Below are positions 11,866 through 24,552 of a DNA stretch of 64,000 nucleotides, in pieces. The stretch spans positions 51,913 to 115,912 of the forward strand of contig NQMI01000144.1 of assembly GCA_002270565.1 (NCBI GenBank). The letters run 5' to 3'. Made by a program: the position numbers and the translations under genes. Positions within the stretch are counted from its first letter, which is position 1. Every line of letters begins with the position of its first letter. The DNA comes from Stenocarpella maydis (lineage: Eukaryota; Ascomycota; Sordariomycetes; Diaporthales; Diaporthaceae). The notes under the pieces are model-generated. The model did no database searches. It was not told where the DNA came from and saw nothing but the letters and a program-made list of their open reading frames with translations.

Positions 11866-12884
11866 TGGCTTCAGTTGCAGCATCCGGGCAAGGAAACCTG
11901 GTGGTCGGTGCCAGAGTCTGGTGCGAGAGGGCTTCCCTGGCTGACGAACGAAGAGGCAGATGCCATCTACGGAACAGCGAGGAAACCTTGGGAGCATGTC
12001 GCTCGCATTAGTGGTGGCATGTTTTCCTGCCATTGCTGCCCTTTTGACACTGACAGAGACAGAGGGAATGCCGGGTCCAAACAATTGGCATTTGACTGAA
12101 GTGAGGTGAGAGGAACCACCTGCAGGTGCCTAGGTAGTGAGGTGCAGCGCAATCAACCCAGTTTGGCATGAATGAGTGTGAGTCTTCCCTGTTCAGCACC
12201 ACCTTCGCAGTTCCCTTGTGGAAGGAGCCACAGCAGTGGTCCAAGGACGTCTTGTCTGCCCTTCCTGACTGCCAGAAAGAAGAACATCTCGAGGTGCTCT
12301 TGCCTTTGCTGTATCAATGTGAGTAGCAAAAGACCGTGTTAGTCCTGTCGATTCCGTGCTGCCCTTGGTTCCTTGTTGACAACTTCAACCCTCACCAATC
12401 CCCTCCCTCTCCAACAATCCGCAAGAATCCTCACCAACCTGCCACTCGTTTTTTTTGATCGTGTCTGTTCCAAGACAGAAAAGCCACTGTTTATTGATAC
12501 TGTTCGCTCTTTGCTTCCAGTCCACCCACTCAACGCGTCACACTCCTTGTCACGATCTTCCCTCCCCTTCCTGTCTCCCACAGCGGACACCAACTTCAGA
12601 CGACCACAGGGCCAAGTCTGGCGGGGACAGCACTGCTCTTCCCATTGGAGCTTGAAATTTGAGAGGGAGCTCATCGCCTCTTCGACCCTTTCGGTCCCAT
12701 CTTGCCTGCTGCTGGGCCCTCCCAAAGGTCAACCTGACAATTTCACAGGTAAGGAAGCCTCTACCCCAAAGCCACCGCTTATTGCATTCCAACTTCGTGT
12801 CTGCTAAATTTTCACTCCCCCTCTCTCTGCTTCCACCTTGCCCCTCTATCACTGTTGGTCTGTTTTGTTCAATCATCATTAAAG
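11866..12884. other. intergenic region and leader of the 12885 gene
   Basis: This holds the 3' flank of ARP10 and a pyrimidine-rich leader from about 12380 onward. No gene is supported. A TACCTAGG-type motif occurs as CCTAGGTA at 12129-12136. Confidence 0.5.
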
Positions 12885-15800
12885 ATGCCTATCTCCAACA
12901 ATCGCAGGAAAGCGAGGAAGCTTCTCAGAGAGCTTTGGGAGCTGCAAGCAGAGGATGTCCCCATGCCCCCCTCCACCCTGTTACAGATCAAGTATCTCCT
13001 GGGAAGCACCACTAGATGCGATCGCGTTGATGTTGTCTCCCCCAGGTTTCTTGCCGACCTCCCCACCTGCCCGCTTGAGATTACGGACAGCAGGCTTCCC
13101 AAGTTCATCCCAACATCCAACTTCATTCGTTGCCAGCTTGAGGATCAGAAACTGACAGGCGCTCGCAGCCACCACTGTCAGCAGGATCCCATCGCCCTTC
13201 CAGCCATTCTCTCCTTTCTTGACCAGTTCAGCTCGTCCAAGGAAGCTCTCAGGCAGTCTACGCATGCCACCCTGTTCCGTTGGCATTGCTCTCTGACGCA
13301 TAGGACTCACGTCATCTTCGCCTTCATCGACTCCAAAATGAAGTCCAGGGTGTACAGCATCGAGGAGCTGCTCAATCTCAGAACTTGCGCTTCTTCGGAC
13401 TCCCTTGTGGGTGTGTCCCCAGGTAACGAACTTGGTATGTGCCCTGCCTTCTTTCTCATGCCTCGGCCCTGCTCAGCCCTCAACTAACCTGGCTTCCAGC
13501 TGAGATGGTCCGCAACAAGTCTCGTGTCAATTCCGTCAGCTCCCGCAGCTACACCTCAAACTCGCTCAAGCGCGAGAAGAAGAAGACCGTGGACGATTCC
13601 TCCTCCACCTCCGACGAAGTTATCTTCAAGGGAAACATGAGTCGCCGGTCAATCAAGCACGCCTCTGCAATCTCCAACGGCGCCGAAACCACCAAGCTGC
13701 CGCCGTCCGCTTCTGCGCCTGCCCTGCCTGCCCTGCCTGTCACTACGGCTGTCGCTCCTGCACCCGAGTCGGCGCAGCCCATGGAATGGAAGTATCGCGG
13801 CCGCAGCGGGTCCGAGGTCATCGTGAACGAGCCTCTGCCGGCTCCCACGGGCCTCATTGCTCAGCACAGCGAGGGCTTTCAGCGTTTCTACAAGGCAGTC
13901 GTGTCTCCTACTCACGTCCGTGTCACTGCTGGAGGACGCATCGTCCCCAACACACGCAACCCTGCCTCTCCGACCGCAAAGCGTCCCAAGGACACCGAGA
14001 GTGTCACCAACGAAGAGAAGGCCGGGCCTGCTCCAGCATCAGCGCCTGCGCCGAAGCAGCCTGCATGCATCATGGGAATGCCTCAGCCCATGCCTTTCTT
14101 CTATCCGGGCTACCCTGGTATGCCACCCGTGCACCCCATGACTGGCATACCGATCCCCATGATGCCCCCAGGCTTTCCATTCCCCATGCCAGTGCCCACT
14201 CCGCAAGCAGCCAACAGCGCAGAAGAGGCCGACCGCAAGGAGAACCAGAACAACAAGGCCGAAGGCAACGAAGCCTCTTCTGAGCTCCAGCATGGCAAGC
14301 CCGGTCTCAAGCTCTCACCTCCGGAGCAGTTCGATCACACCAAGCCTTTTATGTACAATGGCCAGCAATGGATGTTTCCAATGTACCCATCTCCCTACCC
14401 GGGCTTCCTTGGAATGCCACCTCCGGGGTATGGTGGCCCCATGCCTGGGCCGCCTATGATGATGCCACCTCAGATGCCCATGGGCCCGATGATGGGTCCC
14501 ATGGGCCCCATGCCGCCGATGGGGCCGGTGGGCCCTATGGGACATCCGCCATCTGCAAGTGCTTCTACGATGACTACAGCTGCGCCATCTTCCTCCCGTC
14601 AATGCACCCCTCAGCCTCCATCCAAGCCCCCGATATCTTCCATCCGTCCGAGCCAGATCACCAGGAAGCAAATCGATGGCCTCCGGGCCAGTCTCAAGTA
14701 TCATGAGGACCAGCTGCAGTACAACAAGCACCAGATCGACGAGGGCGACATGCAGCGGAAGATCGAGCAGCTCAATTTTGACATTGAGCGCTTTGAGAAG
14801 GTTTTCCAGGGCCAGACAGCATTCGAGGAAAAGCACTACCCCAAGTCTGACAAGGACAAGGACGAGGCTGCCTCACCGAGCGGCCGCAGCTCGGTGCCTT
14901 CATCCAAGACCCAGTCTCAGTCGGAAGAGAGCAAGGAGAGCAAGGCGACTACGATGAGCAGCACTTCTCACTCACAGCCAAAGCTGAGAAGGAAGGAGCA
15001 GTCGCGCGACTCGGTTGGCATCAACTCAAACAAGAGCAGCACCGCATCATACAGCCTGGAAGACTCTGCCCAGGATCGCCTGCTGGCGTCCACGCAAGCT
15101 GGAAAGAAATCTAGCCTGCCCAGCGGAGCTGCTCGTGCGCCTGTGTTTCAACCGCGATCAGTCTCAGCCCTGTCTTGTCCAGTGCCCAACCGCAACGGAG
15201 AGATCTGGAAGGCACCCAAGGCCGAGGGAGGCATAACTCAGGAGCAGCTTGAGGCAGCCGAGAAGAAACTCATCGCGGCAGGCTCCAAGGCCTGGTCCGC
15301 GCCGCAGGAGCTCAACGGGACCTCCAGCAAGGCTTCTCATGGTGTGTCCCCATGCGGGCACGACAACCTCGGTGTTCCCTACTTGGTTGGCACACTTCCA
15401 CGGGGCATCAACCCCTACGCCGGCCATCGCTTCGAGTACGAGTACAGCCGCAAGTTGACCGACGACGAGCTTCAAGCTCGCCAGCTCTACTTCGGAAAGG
15501 CGCCCCGATCTTTTAGCCAAGGTTTGCCAAAGTATGATGGCAAGAACTTCTATCCGCCTTCCCCAGCCAAGCGCAGCACTCCGAACGAGTCGCCTAGTGT
15601 CCGCCGCACTCGGATCCCAATCAGTGTGCCTCAGGTTGACTACGGCTTTGCTGCGCCCGACGGCAGAGAGATTGACCCATTCCATGCGGGAGCTCCCGCC
15701 TCCGCCGTCCCGAAGGACGAAAGGGGCTTGATCAGCAGCAAGGCTCCCTCGGTGAAGTCTTCTCAGTCATTCAGCAGCCAGGCGGAGGATCATGCTGAAG

Positions 15801-16323
15801 AGTTCAAGAAAGCCTTGGCAGAGTCTAAGTTGCAGGACACGGATGTCTCCTGTAAGTCCGTCTCCGAAGCCAGTGCGAATGAGACCAAGTCACTTGACTT
15901 CAATGATGGGCGATCCAACGGCACCAGGTATGTTTGATCCCTTTTTCGTTTATACACATATTAAAAAGGTTATCCTGTCTAACGGCGCTCTCTCATAGCT
16001 CGAGGCTCTGGCAGAGCATGGTGAAGAGAGGATTCACCGCCAGCGATGTTCTTCCTAGTACTGTCACTTCAACGACGGTCCAGGGATACCTGCCGCACTT
16101 CGCCGGCCACGCTTCAGCCTCGCTCAGTCCTACGCTCTCTGGCACGGCCGCCTCTCCCAACCGTGATTCGTCTGTCAAGGACGCTGACACGAACCCCAAC
16201 GGCTCAACATTCATGGCTCCGAAGGGTGGCGAGAATGCCCCGCCTGTTCCTGCCGACCGCGTTTCCATTTCGGACACTATCCGCAGCATGGTCGGCATGA
16301 AATCGCCCGCTTGGGCTCACTGA
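12885..16323 (+). CDS. large low-complexity fungal protein of unknown function, 1100 aa
   Basis: Three exons (12885-13434, 13500-15927, 15999-16323) are joined by two introns with GTATGT donors and CTAAC branch points, and both joins keep the frame. The start is ATG at 12885 (AAAGATGCC), MPISNNRRKARKLL. Residues 1-183 form a compact-looking domain with several Cys and His residues. Two regions at about 373-415 and 474-534 are very rich in Met, Pro and Gly, a prion-like composition. Residues 571-620 are predicted by eye to form a coiled coil (heptads in KQIDGLRASLKYHEDQLQ). A conserved-looking block near 798-860 contains GVPYLVGTLPRGINPYAGHR. The last exon is Ser/Thr-rich. I do not recognise the family. 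The composition would suit an RNP-granule or scaffold protein, but that is inference. Confidence 0.85.
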
Positions 16324-18156
16324 ACACCCTGCCCCCCAGGTTCCGGGATCTCGGATGATTGGCAGATGCGCCACGCCAGCTGCCGGGGATACCCTCGAGG
16401 CGCTTACCCAGCATCGTCAACCGCTGCGACAAGACTCTGCTGATTGTTCGTTTGCACGACTGCCCACTTCCTGTCCGAGGCGATACCGCCATTATCTTTA
16501 TCATGTCTTGCAACACCTGAGTGGGCTGCTTTACCTCGCTTTCTGCGCAACAAAGCTGTCGGGGACTACCATATGTTACCCAGGAAGTATTTCCTTCGCA
16601 TGATTGTATTTTCATTTTGTCCAGGGTATCAGTTCGTGTGCTTCTGTGGAAGGAGGCAGAGAACATCTCGCTTAGATTTTAACATCGAGGCCAGTTCTCT
16701 CGGGCTGCCGTTGGGCATGTATTAGGCTGGGCATTGAGGCGACGCACCGCTGGCCAACATCACTCGGAACCGCATGGAGAGGATGATCACGAAGCAGGAT
16801 GCCACTGTTATATTCAATTTGCCCACAACTTTGGAGGAAACATCTCATAGGCAGAACAGAGACACCCTCTGATATTAGAACATAGGGCTGGCTAGTACAG
16901 AAAATGCACTACGACATGCTGAAAGCTGGAGCGCCTAACTGTGACGGACTGCCCCGTGACGCTTTGTTCTTTTTAACGCATCAAATGTGGCCTGCCTGTT
17001 GTGGCTGGGTCCATGACTCCCTGGCAGCAGTGAGTAAAACATTAGGAGGCTGAGGGAAGGGACGTCTACAGGAAAAACGGAGGAAACGGCTGGTGAGAGG
17101 TGGGACGTCCGTAACTTGTCCCATTTTCAGCTGTTGATACTGGGACGTGGCTTGGATAAGAGGCCAGCCCTCTTGAGCAAGTGAAATTAAGGCAATGCAA
17201 AGGCAGTGCAGATCGAACCGAGTAGTCCTTATGTCGCAGCAGCAACGAGCAGCGAGGAGCGAACCGGAGAGCAGTCTTGATTGGAATTCCAGCTACTGCC
17301 TGCTGGACTTGGCCAAGTCTCAACGAAGCGGGCTGCGACACTTTGGAAGAAATGTGCCTCACCATCAAACCCCCAACACAACCGAAAAGCAAAGCCTTCT
17401 AATTGAACGAGGTCTGCGGGCGAGAGCAGGAAGCGGTGATTCAAAAGTTGCTCCAGCTGAGTTTGCTCTACGCCACGCGTATACCACACCGACCATGACG
17501 AGAGGTTGATGTGGAGATTTAAGTGGCGGTCAAGTTGGGTGGTCACGTCTGGCAGACTGATGTCCCGATGCCGTACCTACATTCGTGCTTACCTGGCTGC
17601 TACAAGACGTCTCTTTCAAATTTCAATGACCTCAGTCAGAGAGGCTTGGTATCCGAGTTGACCTGCTGGGTTAGCATCATGCACGTCGGTATAGCAAGGC
17701 ATGGGAGCAGCCCTGTCATGGAACGAGCACTCTTGGGGGTGTCTGCTCGCCCATGACAAGGCAAGCCTGAGACTTCGGGAGACCTCCCATGGAACACTTC
17801 ACATCGCAGCGGGAAAGAGCTGGAGGTCTGTGAAATGGCCATTGAGCGCAGAGGCTCTAACTTGTGTGTGTGTGTGTGTATTGATCTCTCTACCGACCCG
17901 CGCCGCACCACCCGTCGTAAATGTAGAACAGGCCGTGGTGACGCCGAAAACCGTGACCGGGTCGAGCACGCACCGGGGCTCTGCGGCCACAGCCGCCGGC
18001 CGCCAGGGCATGTCGTGGTATCCATCTAAAAGTCGAAGCACAACTTTTCCGATCCTCCTCCCCACAAGCAGCGAGTGGCCATCTGGGTCATTGGCCTTCC
18101 TCTTGGTGTGTCTGGCTGGTGTTGTTGGTGATGGTGGCCCAGGGCCGAACAACCGC
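16324..18156. other. intergenic region, no convincing gene
   Basis: This 1.8-kb stretch carries the 3' flanks of two convergent genes. A GT dinucleotide run lies at 17863-17879. The long plus-strand frame that begins at 17701 is the mirror of the RPL26 exon and is not a gene. Confidence 0.55.
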
Positions 18157-18760
18157 CTACTTGGCGGCGGCCTTGCCCTTGATGCCGGCCTCGCGGCCGG
18201 CCTTGATGCGCTCCAGGATGGCCTCGCGGTCCTTGTCGAGCTTCAACTTGGTGATGACGACGTTGGAGGGGTGGATGCCCAGGGGCACGGACTGGCCCGA
18301 GACCTTCTCGCGGGTGACGCGCTCGATGTGGATCACGTACTTGAGGCGGTACACCGAGGTGACCTTGCCCTCCTTGTCCTTGTTGGTGCCGCGGACGATC
18401 TGGACCTCGTCGTCCTTGCGGATGGGGATGCTGCGGACCTGTTTTGGTTCGAGGGGGCCGAGGTCAGCGGGGAGGCGGTCTTTGCAGTCGAGAGGTGGTG
18501 TGGGGACAGGGCCGAAGACCTACGTTGTACTTCTCACGGAGCTCCTTGCTGAGAGGGGCGCTCATGATGTTGCGACGAATGCTGGAGGGGGCCTCGAAGT
18601 GCGCCTTGCGCGACTTGCGACGGGAGGAGTGGAGGTCTGCACGACGAGGGCCATTGTTAGTCTTTTTTGTAATCTTCTTCAAACCGCCTCAATGGAAAGA
18701 GAGCTGTCTCATTGCTGCTGGCATTCTGGGGCAGCACATACTGGAGTTGATCTTGGCCAT
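18157..18760 (-). CDS. RPL26: 60S ribosomal protein L26 (uL24), 137 aa
   Basis: Three exons on the minus strand (18742-18760, 18524-18636, 18157-18438) give a 137-residue protein, close to the usual fungal length. The first exon is only 19 bases and encodes MAKINS plus one base. Intron 1 has donor GTATGT, branch CTAAC and acceptor CAG; intron 2 has donor GTAGGT. The product begins [20 protein letters not shown] and contains the KOW-type core [20 protein letters not shown] and [20 protein letters not shown], diagnostic of L26. uL24 binds 23S/25S-type rRNA domain I near the exit tunnel and assembles early in the nucleolus. The C-terminus is lysine-rich (GIKGKAAAK). Confidence 0.96.
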
Positions 18761-21037
18761 TTTGCTGGGCTTTTTTTGCTTTTGCGGCGAGGATTTTGGG
18801 GATCTGGTTGACTTGTCGCTGCCGGAGAGAGGAATGGGGAGGGAGGAAAGGAACCAAAGCCTTTGGAAATTTTGAGCTCGCAGTCAGGCCTGGGCGCACT
18901 ACGTTTCGCTTGCCCACTGCTGCTGCTCCACCCAGCTGCAAAAACTGTGGACCGGAGCTTTCGGCGCCAGTATTTCCGGACGTACGGGCCACAATGCAAA
19001 GGCGGTCAGGATGCGGACGCGCAGCCGGCAGAATCTGACCAGCCCGAATATTTAAACCCTGCCTCCCTCCGGCTTTCTTCCTCCTCTTCTCTCTTTTTCC
19101 TCTCCTTCATACTTACCTTGTCTGAACTGCGGTGGATCAAGTATCACTGTAGTTAGGTTGGAAAGCCTGCATAGCACATCGTGGCGCTGACCAGCCTGGT
19201 TTGTCCTTCGGGGCCGACCTGGGCGGAATTTTTGATGTCCCCAACAGCTCGTCTGTCCTTTTTCGTTGTGCCCGGTCGCTTGCGACCGACATGAGGAAGA
19301 AGAAGCTCCTGTTCCACTTTGACCTTGTTACCCTGATCGGACGCGTCATGCGTGTGTGTGTGTAGAGAGCCTCAGTACATCAGGGTTGTTGACACGCCCG
19401 TTCTGACGCTGAGCGCTCATTCTGTTGGAATCTGAGAGTTGCTAGACTACTTCGTGACCAGAGACGTACAGTTGTGCTGCCAGTGTTGATGCGATTTGGT
19501 ACTGCTGCTTGTCAGCCGTCTCATACGCTGCGAAATCTGCTGTAGAGCCCATTGCCATTTGCGTTGACAACCACCTTTGGGATACTCCAGAGAACTCCGT
19601 ACTGTCCTCTTGATGCCTTGGGCAGAACGCCCACACGGCAAGCCGTATAACACCTATACCTAGGGCACTACATCTAGACACCCAGAGCACCTACGCCCGC
19701 ATGTACAAGATTGAAATGCGTAGCATTTCCCGTTGCCCAACCTCCAGGCACGCGTTAATCTCCAAACGCCTGGCGTCAACACTTTGGCGCTTCTTCTGCT
19801 ACCAGGCGTATGACGTGAGCAGGCGTCTGCACTTGCTCTGTCTCTGGTAAGACTTGAGGCAGCAGGGCAGTGCCGTGATTGCATGAGGCCCCGTCGGCCT
19901 CCTGTCATCTGCGCAGGGCATTACACTTTTCCCTCGCAGTGCAAAATGATGCAGTGGACCCGGGTATACGTCGATGCTTTTTCTGTCGATCTCTTACAAG
20001 GTGGCTCAGCAGCAGACCCGTTTTTCGTTGCGCTCGCGACCGGCATGATCAAGAGCGCCACATTCAGCGACGCTACGCCCTCGAACTGATGGCTTTGAAG
20101 TTTGCTGTTCGTCCACGATAGTCTATAAACGGGATCTTGACACACACACACACACGCCAGGCGGTTTAAAAGATTGAATTAATTAGAGGCCAGATAATGT
20201 TTGCATGCTGATTAGTCCGTAGGAGAACTCTAACCCAGAGCGCCGGGGCTTAGGAAGGTGGCCCTCTCTCTGGGCATACGGAGGGCCCTCCAGCGAACCC
20301 CCTCCACGCCTATTTACGCTGTAGTACCTAGATACTTGGACGAATAGCTCCCAGGGCCCCGGGAGGGGCTTTCCACTTGCGTAACCAACCACAGCTTGGT
20401 TACACTCCATTGGGATATCGTCCTGTGGGATGCCCTCGTGTGGGATGCGTTCACCCGGGGTGGCCTCCTGATACCACCAGTCAGGATGAGTCCCCTGGGC
20501 TAGTCTCCCTGCGGCAAACTCTGCACATGCAACTATCCTCATGATCAATCACCAAGTTATACATGCCACAACGCCACGAGAATAAAAATGCGTGACATGG
20601 CCCATCGCCCTCACCAATCATGTGAGCAGCCCCGAGGCATGTCTTGGTCCCAGAACAGCTCCTGTCCTCCTCAGCAGGACGCGTCTGCTCACCTCGCCAG
20701 CACACGCTGCGTCCCTGCTGCCGCTATGGTGAGTATTACATAAGCAAACATGACCGGCAGCCTTTCCACTTCCATCAGTTGATACGGCGGCAATGATAAC
20801 AGATGAAGGCTTCACACAAATAGGTACCCACTTCCAAGGTTCTATTTGCCACATAGCACACGTGTGTCTTACCCTTGGGACCGGCGGCCGCGGAGCAGGT
20901 GTCAAGTATATATCTTTTTCTAACTCCTGCTTAATCGCCGTGTAAAATGTCAATCCGCTAATGCATTCCCATGCACGTCTCTTTGAAATTTAAGCAAACA
21001 GCAACTGTGCCAGCGGTGGATCACTGCAGCCACCAGG
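18761..21037. other. intergenic region between RPL26 and the GH76 gene
   Basis: RPL26 upstream sequence occupies the left end. On the plus strand a TATA-like ATATTTAAA at about 19048 precedes a strong CT tract (19062-19112), which could be a divergent promoter, but no reading frame follows. A CA run lies at 20141-20155. No gene is supported in the remaining 1.9 kb. Confidence 0.5.
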
Positions 21038-22195
21038 ATGATATTCGACGTGTTGTTCGTGCTGGCAGTGGCCGGCCTCGCACAGCCAACAGGAGCAGTT
21101 CACCCACAAGGCTCGAAGGATACCCTAACTACGGGGTCAAATGAGACCTGGGCAGGCGTCACTCAAGGCCTCACGTCCGCGGCCATAGATGCCATGAACA
21201 CGGCATGGTACAACGAGACAGACGGCCGTTGGAACTCGACAACAGCGTGGTGGCTGACCGGCAGCGCACTCCAAGCAGTCTGTGACTACATCTATGCAAC
21301 AAAGGACGCGCAGTATCTCTCCCAGCTGGAGCACACGGTCCAGGAACAGTCCGGGCCGCTGCCCTGGTGGCCCGAAGGCGGCGGTGATTTCCGCGCAGAC
21401 TCGACAGACGACACGGGGTGGTGGGCGCTGGCAATGGTGCGGCTGTTCGACATCACCGGGAACAGCACGTACCTCGAACTTGCAGAGCTCGACGAGGCGT
21501 ACATCTACAGCTACTGGAACGCAAGCACCTGCGGTGGTGGGGTCATCTGGGATATCCCGAGCCTGAGCTACAAGAACGCCATCAGCAACGAGCTGTACAT
21601 CAAGCTGGCTGCGTCCCTGCACAACCGCATCCCCGGGGACACAAAGTACCTCAGCCGAGCCGTGGCCGGCTGGGAGTGGTTCGGCAATTCGGGCATGATC
21701 AACTCTGCGCACCTCATCAATGACGGCCTTGCACAAGAGTCCAACGGCACATGTGTCAACAATCTCGACACGACCTGGACTTACAACCAGGGCGTGATAC
21801 TCGGCGCCCTCTCGGAGCTGTACATTGCCACCGGCGAGGGGGGCTACCTGGACGCTGCGAGCAGCATCGCGGATGCGACCATCTCCAGCTCGGCCCTTTC
21901 CCCCAGCGGTATCCTGAAAGAGCCATGCGAGACCACGGGGATTTGCGACAACAATCAGCAGGCCTTCAAGGGCATATTCACTCGCAACCTCGCAGAGCTC
22001 AACGCACGCCTGCAAGGTCGGCCGTATGACGAGTATCTTTCCAGCAATGCCAGGTCTGCTTGGCTTTCCGACCGCAACTCCATGGATCTGTTCGGGCTCT
22101 CATGGGATGGGCCTTTTACGCCCGCAAGCGTCGGCACGCAGTCTTCCGTGATCAGTCTCTTTGTCGCGAACCTGTGGGAGCAGGCTGGTTCTTAA
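21038..22195 (+). CDS. secreted glycoside hydrolase family 76 (alpha-1,6-mannanase-like), 385 aa
   Basis: This single-exon gene starts at MIFDVLFVLAVAGLAQPTGA, a classic signal peptide with a likely cut after residue 20. GH76 enzymes cleave alpha-1,6-mannan; fungal homologues (Dfg5/Dcw1 group) act in cell-wall cross-linking, and secreted ones degrade mannan. The adjacent catalytic aspartates of the family are seen as STDDTGWWALAMVRL (D124, D125). Other family landmarks are TAWWLTGSALQ, the Cys-Gly-rich CGGGVIWDIP, NELYIKLAASLHNR and YNQGVILGALSELY. Several NxS/T glycosylation sites are present. No GPI-attachment tail is visible (it ends NLWEQAGS), so a soluble secreted enzyme is more likely than a Dfg5-type wall anchor. 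Length is normal for the catalytic domain alone. Confidence 0.92.
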   Translation: MIFDVLFVLAVAGLAQPTGAVHPQGSKDTLTTGSNETWAGVTQGLTSAAIDAMNTAWYNETDGRWNSTTAWWLTGSALQAVCDYIYATKDAQYLSQLEHTVQEQSGPLPWWPEGGGDFRADSTDDTGWWALAMVRLFDITGNSTYLELAELDEAYIYSYWNASTCGGGVIWDIPSLSYKNAISNELYIKLAASLHNRIPGDTKYLSRAVAGWEWFGNSGMINSAHLINDGLAQESNGTCVNNLDTTWTYNQGVILGALSELYIATGEGGYLDAASSIADATISSSALSPSGILKEPCETTGICDNNQQAFKGIFTRNLAELNARLQGRPYDEYLSSNARSAWLSDRNSMDLFGLSWDGPFTPASVGTQSSVISLFVANLWEQAGS

Positions 22196-22829
22196 ATAGC
22201 CGTTATTGTGGCTGGAAGCCTCGTCGGGTTGTTATGAACTTCCAAGGTTGTGTCTTCGAGCTTCCAAAGGGCGAGAAACTCGATCAATAGCGAAACGGGA
22301 GTTTCTGCTAACCTAGTGCTCAATTATTTGTCTGCTTCAAGCTACGTCCAGTCAGTATGCAGTACAGTGGGACTAATTGTTGGATAGACTCTTCTCTTAT
22401 CTGGTACAGTTTGCGCACTTTATATCCTATAATAAGAGTGCTCTTAGAGAGACTTAGATCCGAAGTTTATGGAATTTAGTTCCTAGCTCCACTACTCTGC
22501 CTCTAGCCTCCGTTTGATTTCTGATATCAATTGACAAACCAGCTTATCGGGTGCCAGTGTGCAGCGCAGTGGAGCTCTTTGTTGGGTTCAATCTTATCCG
22601 AGGTTGTCGCTGTCAAGATTTGGCATGTAATGTGATGGGAAAAAAGACGCAGTTTAACGCGAAGCAGCACCGGGTCCCGATGGCTGCGTGGGCACTGTGT
22701 CCATCATAGTGAACTATGAGCTATATTAAACCAAACTTGAAGTTATCAAGAGATCAAGTCTGATCCGAATTGAACTTTATGACTCTTTTCCTTGCTCCGT
22801 ATCTGTATCATCTTCGTCGAGTCCTGAAT

Positions 22830-22851
22830 GTGGCCGCGGATCCGCGGCCAC
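22830..22851. repeat. 22-bp perfect GC-rich palindrome
   Basis: The half-site GTGGCCGCGGA is followed directly by its exact reverse complement, with no spacer, in otherwise AT-leaning DNA. It could form a cruciform or bind a dimeric factor. No gene start is nearby. Confidence 0.85.
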
Positions 22852-24069
22852 GCCCCTCGCAGAGGCCTGTGATTGGGATCAACTGCAGCGTACGCCTAAC
22901 AAACCGTAAGGACACTAGTTCTAAGGCCGTTGCTAGTAGGCATGAAATCTGTGTCACGGCAAGGGCGTTAGGAACTGGAGCACTCCAACTACAATAGTGG
23001 TGGGATGATAGTAATCTCGACTTGGGCATGGCTGTAGTAATAAGTGGTATATTCCGAATTGCTTCGGTTTGGGCCTTGCTGCCGACCGAATCGTCTGAAC
23101 TTCAGAAGTAGCTAATATCGTTCCAGCAATCTATGCTGTATAGACATATGTTTTGTGTTACGAAAGATATTGCTTTCTTTATATTCTCTTTTGGGTCTGA
23201 TCTCGATACGTAGAATGATTTGGGGATATTTTACAGCACCTGAAGCACATGAAGATCAGTTGGGGAGCTATATCAGGCTGGCCCAGCCGGCAATGGATTT
23301 AGAAATGACAACGGACAGCAGATAAAGCAGCTGATGGAACACCTCGGGACATCAATTGAAGCGAGACAATGTCCCCATGACGAAACATGTGAGTGGTTTT
23401 CATACTACCGCGGCTAAATGGCTCTCCTTGGACCGGGCACGCTGTTTATCTGGCCTTAAAACAATAGGAAGCACGGCTACATTGATCAATGTTCATACAT
23501 GATTTTGAAAGGATCGTGCTAGATAGACCGGCTAGATTAACCATCAGCATACCTAGGTACATCTACACAAAGAGCGGCCAAGCTAGACTACCTAGGTACT
23601 CATTTCATAACTATCCAGTCTCATACTGACTTGCTGTGAGGTTCTTGGATACGGATTCAAGATCGATAAAAGCATATCTCTGTTCGGCAGTGATCGGCGT
23701 TACAAAGTTGATTGGACGTGCATTGATCTCTGACACCGGTCCAGAAGAGATTGAGCACGCTGCACAAAGCTGACATTCAAGTTGTGCGTTTTTGTTGACT
23801 TCGAAAGCTGTAAAAGAAAACAGAGGACGAATGTTCCAAAATACCTTGACCGCAACTAAGAACAGTATCACATAATGCTTGTTTACATTCGTAGTTAGCA
23901 GTGAAACGGCCACCAAGCCTTCCAACAATGCCTCTGAGCCTTGGCTCGTATTGGCCACCGCCATCTGTCACTTTCTCATCGATTGACAACTTGGAAGATG
24001 ATTGTTCCCCGGGAATATATAAATTAAGCAAGCCCCTCGCATGTCCTACCTCTCAAGAAAATTTTGGAC

Positions 24070-24552
24070 ATGCACGGCAGTTTCACCATCTCGAGGAAGC
24101 TGCAGAATCATATTAAATATGGTGAGAACGTCGAAGCCAAATCATCGCATACACTCCAATCCTTCTACAAGATGCCAAGCAAATCATCTACACTAGCACA
24201 TGACCACGGTCATCATTTCAGCGGATCCGAAAAGCGGCGCAACAGCCGGAAGACGCTGCAGAGAAAGGGTAAGATGTGCCGTCCGGAGCCCAAGGAACCT
24301 ATTTATCTGCACAAGTCCAGGAACACGTTGCAAGTCGCGGAACCTGCTGGCCCCGGCGATGGTCACCCCCACGGCCATTACGAGGGCAGGCTGCTGCAAA
24401 AGCTGTTACCCCATGGCCAGGAGCACCGCGGCTCCAAATGCAGGGACGTGGACCTTCGCATTAAGCGCGACAACAAGACTGTCTCCCGTGGAGTATTCCA
24501 TCTCTTTGAGAGCGAGGACGGTGTGTACGATACCTTCGAGGACTTTGAGTAG
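24070..24552 (+). CDS. candidate hypothetical protein, 160 aa, uncertain
   Basis: An ATG at 24070 opens 160 codons, about 55 bases after a TATATAAA at 24015-24022. The product is hydrophilic and rich in His, Lys and Arg, with an acidic end (ESEDGVYDTFEDFE) and no signal peptide or known domain. Third positions are clearly C/G-rich, unlike the AT-rich flanks. However, the opposite strand is also open over nearly the same span (24193-24651, one stop) and encodes a hydrophobic product. The plus frame may therefore be the shadow of a decayed minus-strand gene. Confidence 0.25.
   Translation: MHGSFTISRKLQNHIKYGENVEAKSSHTLQSFYKMPSKSSTLAHDHGHHFSGSEKRRNSRKTLQRKGKMCRPEPKEPIYLHKSRNTLQVAEPAGPGDGHPHGHYEGRLLQKLLPHGQEHRGSKCRDVDLRIKRDNKTVSRGVFHLFESEDGVYDTFEDFE

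Noticed and set aside
17701..18552. 283-codon plus-strand frame rich in Asp, Leu and Val
   Set aside because: It lies over exon 3 of RPL26 on the opposite strand. The ribosomal protein is unmistakable, so this is a mirror frame of biased codons.
18637..18741. snoRNA inside RPL26 intron 1
   Set aside because: Ribosomal-protein introns often host snoRNAs, but no C box and D box pair is present.
21137..22015. 292-codon minus-strand frame
   Set aside because: Shadow of the GH76 gene, which has a signal peptide and catalytic residues.
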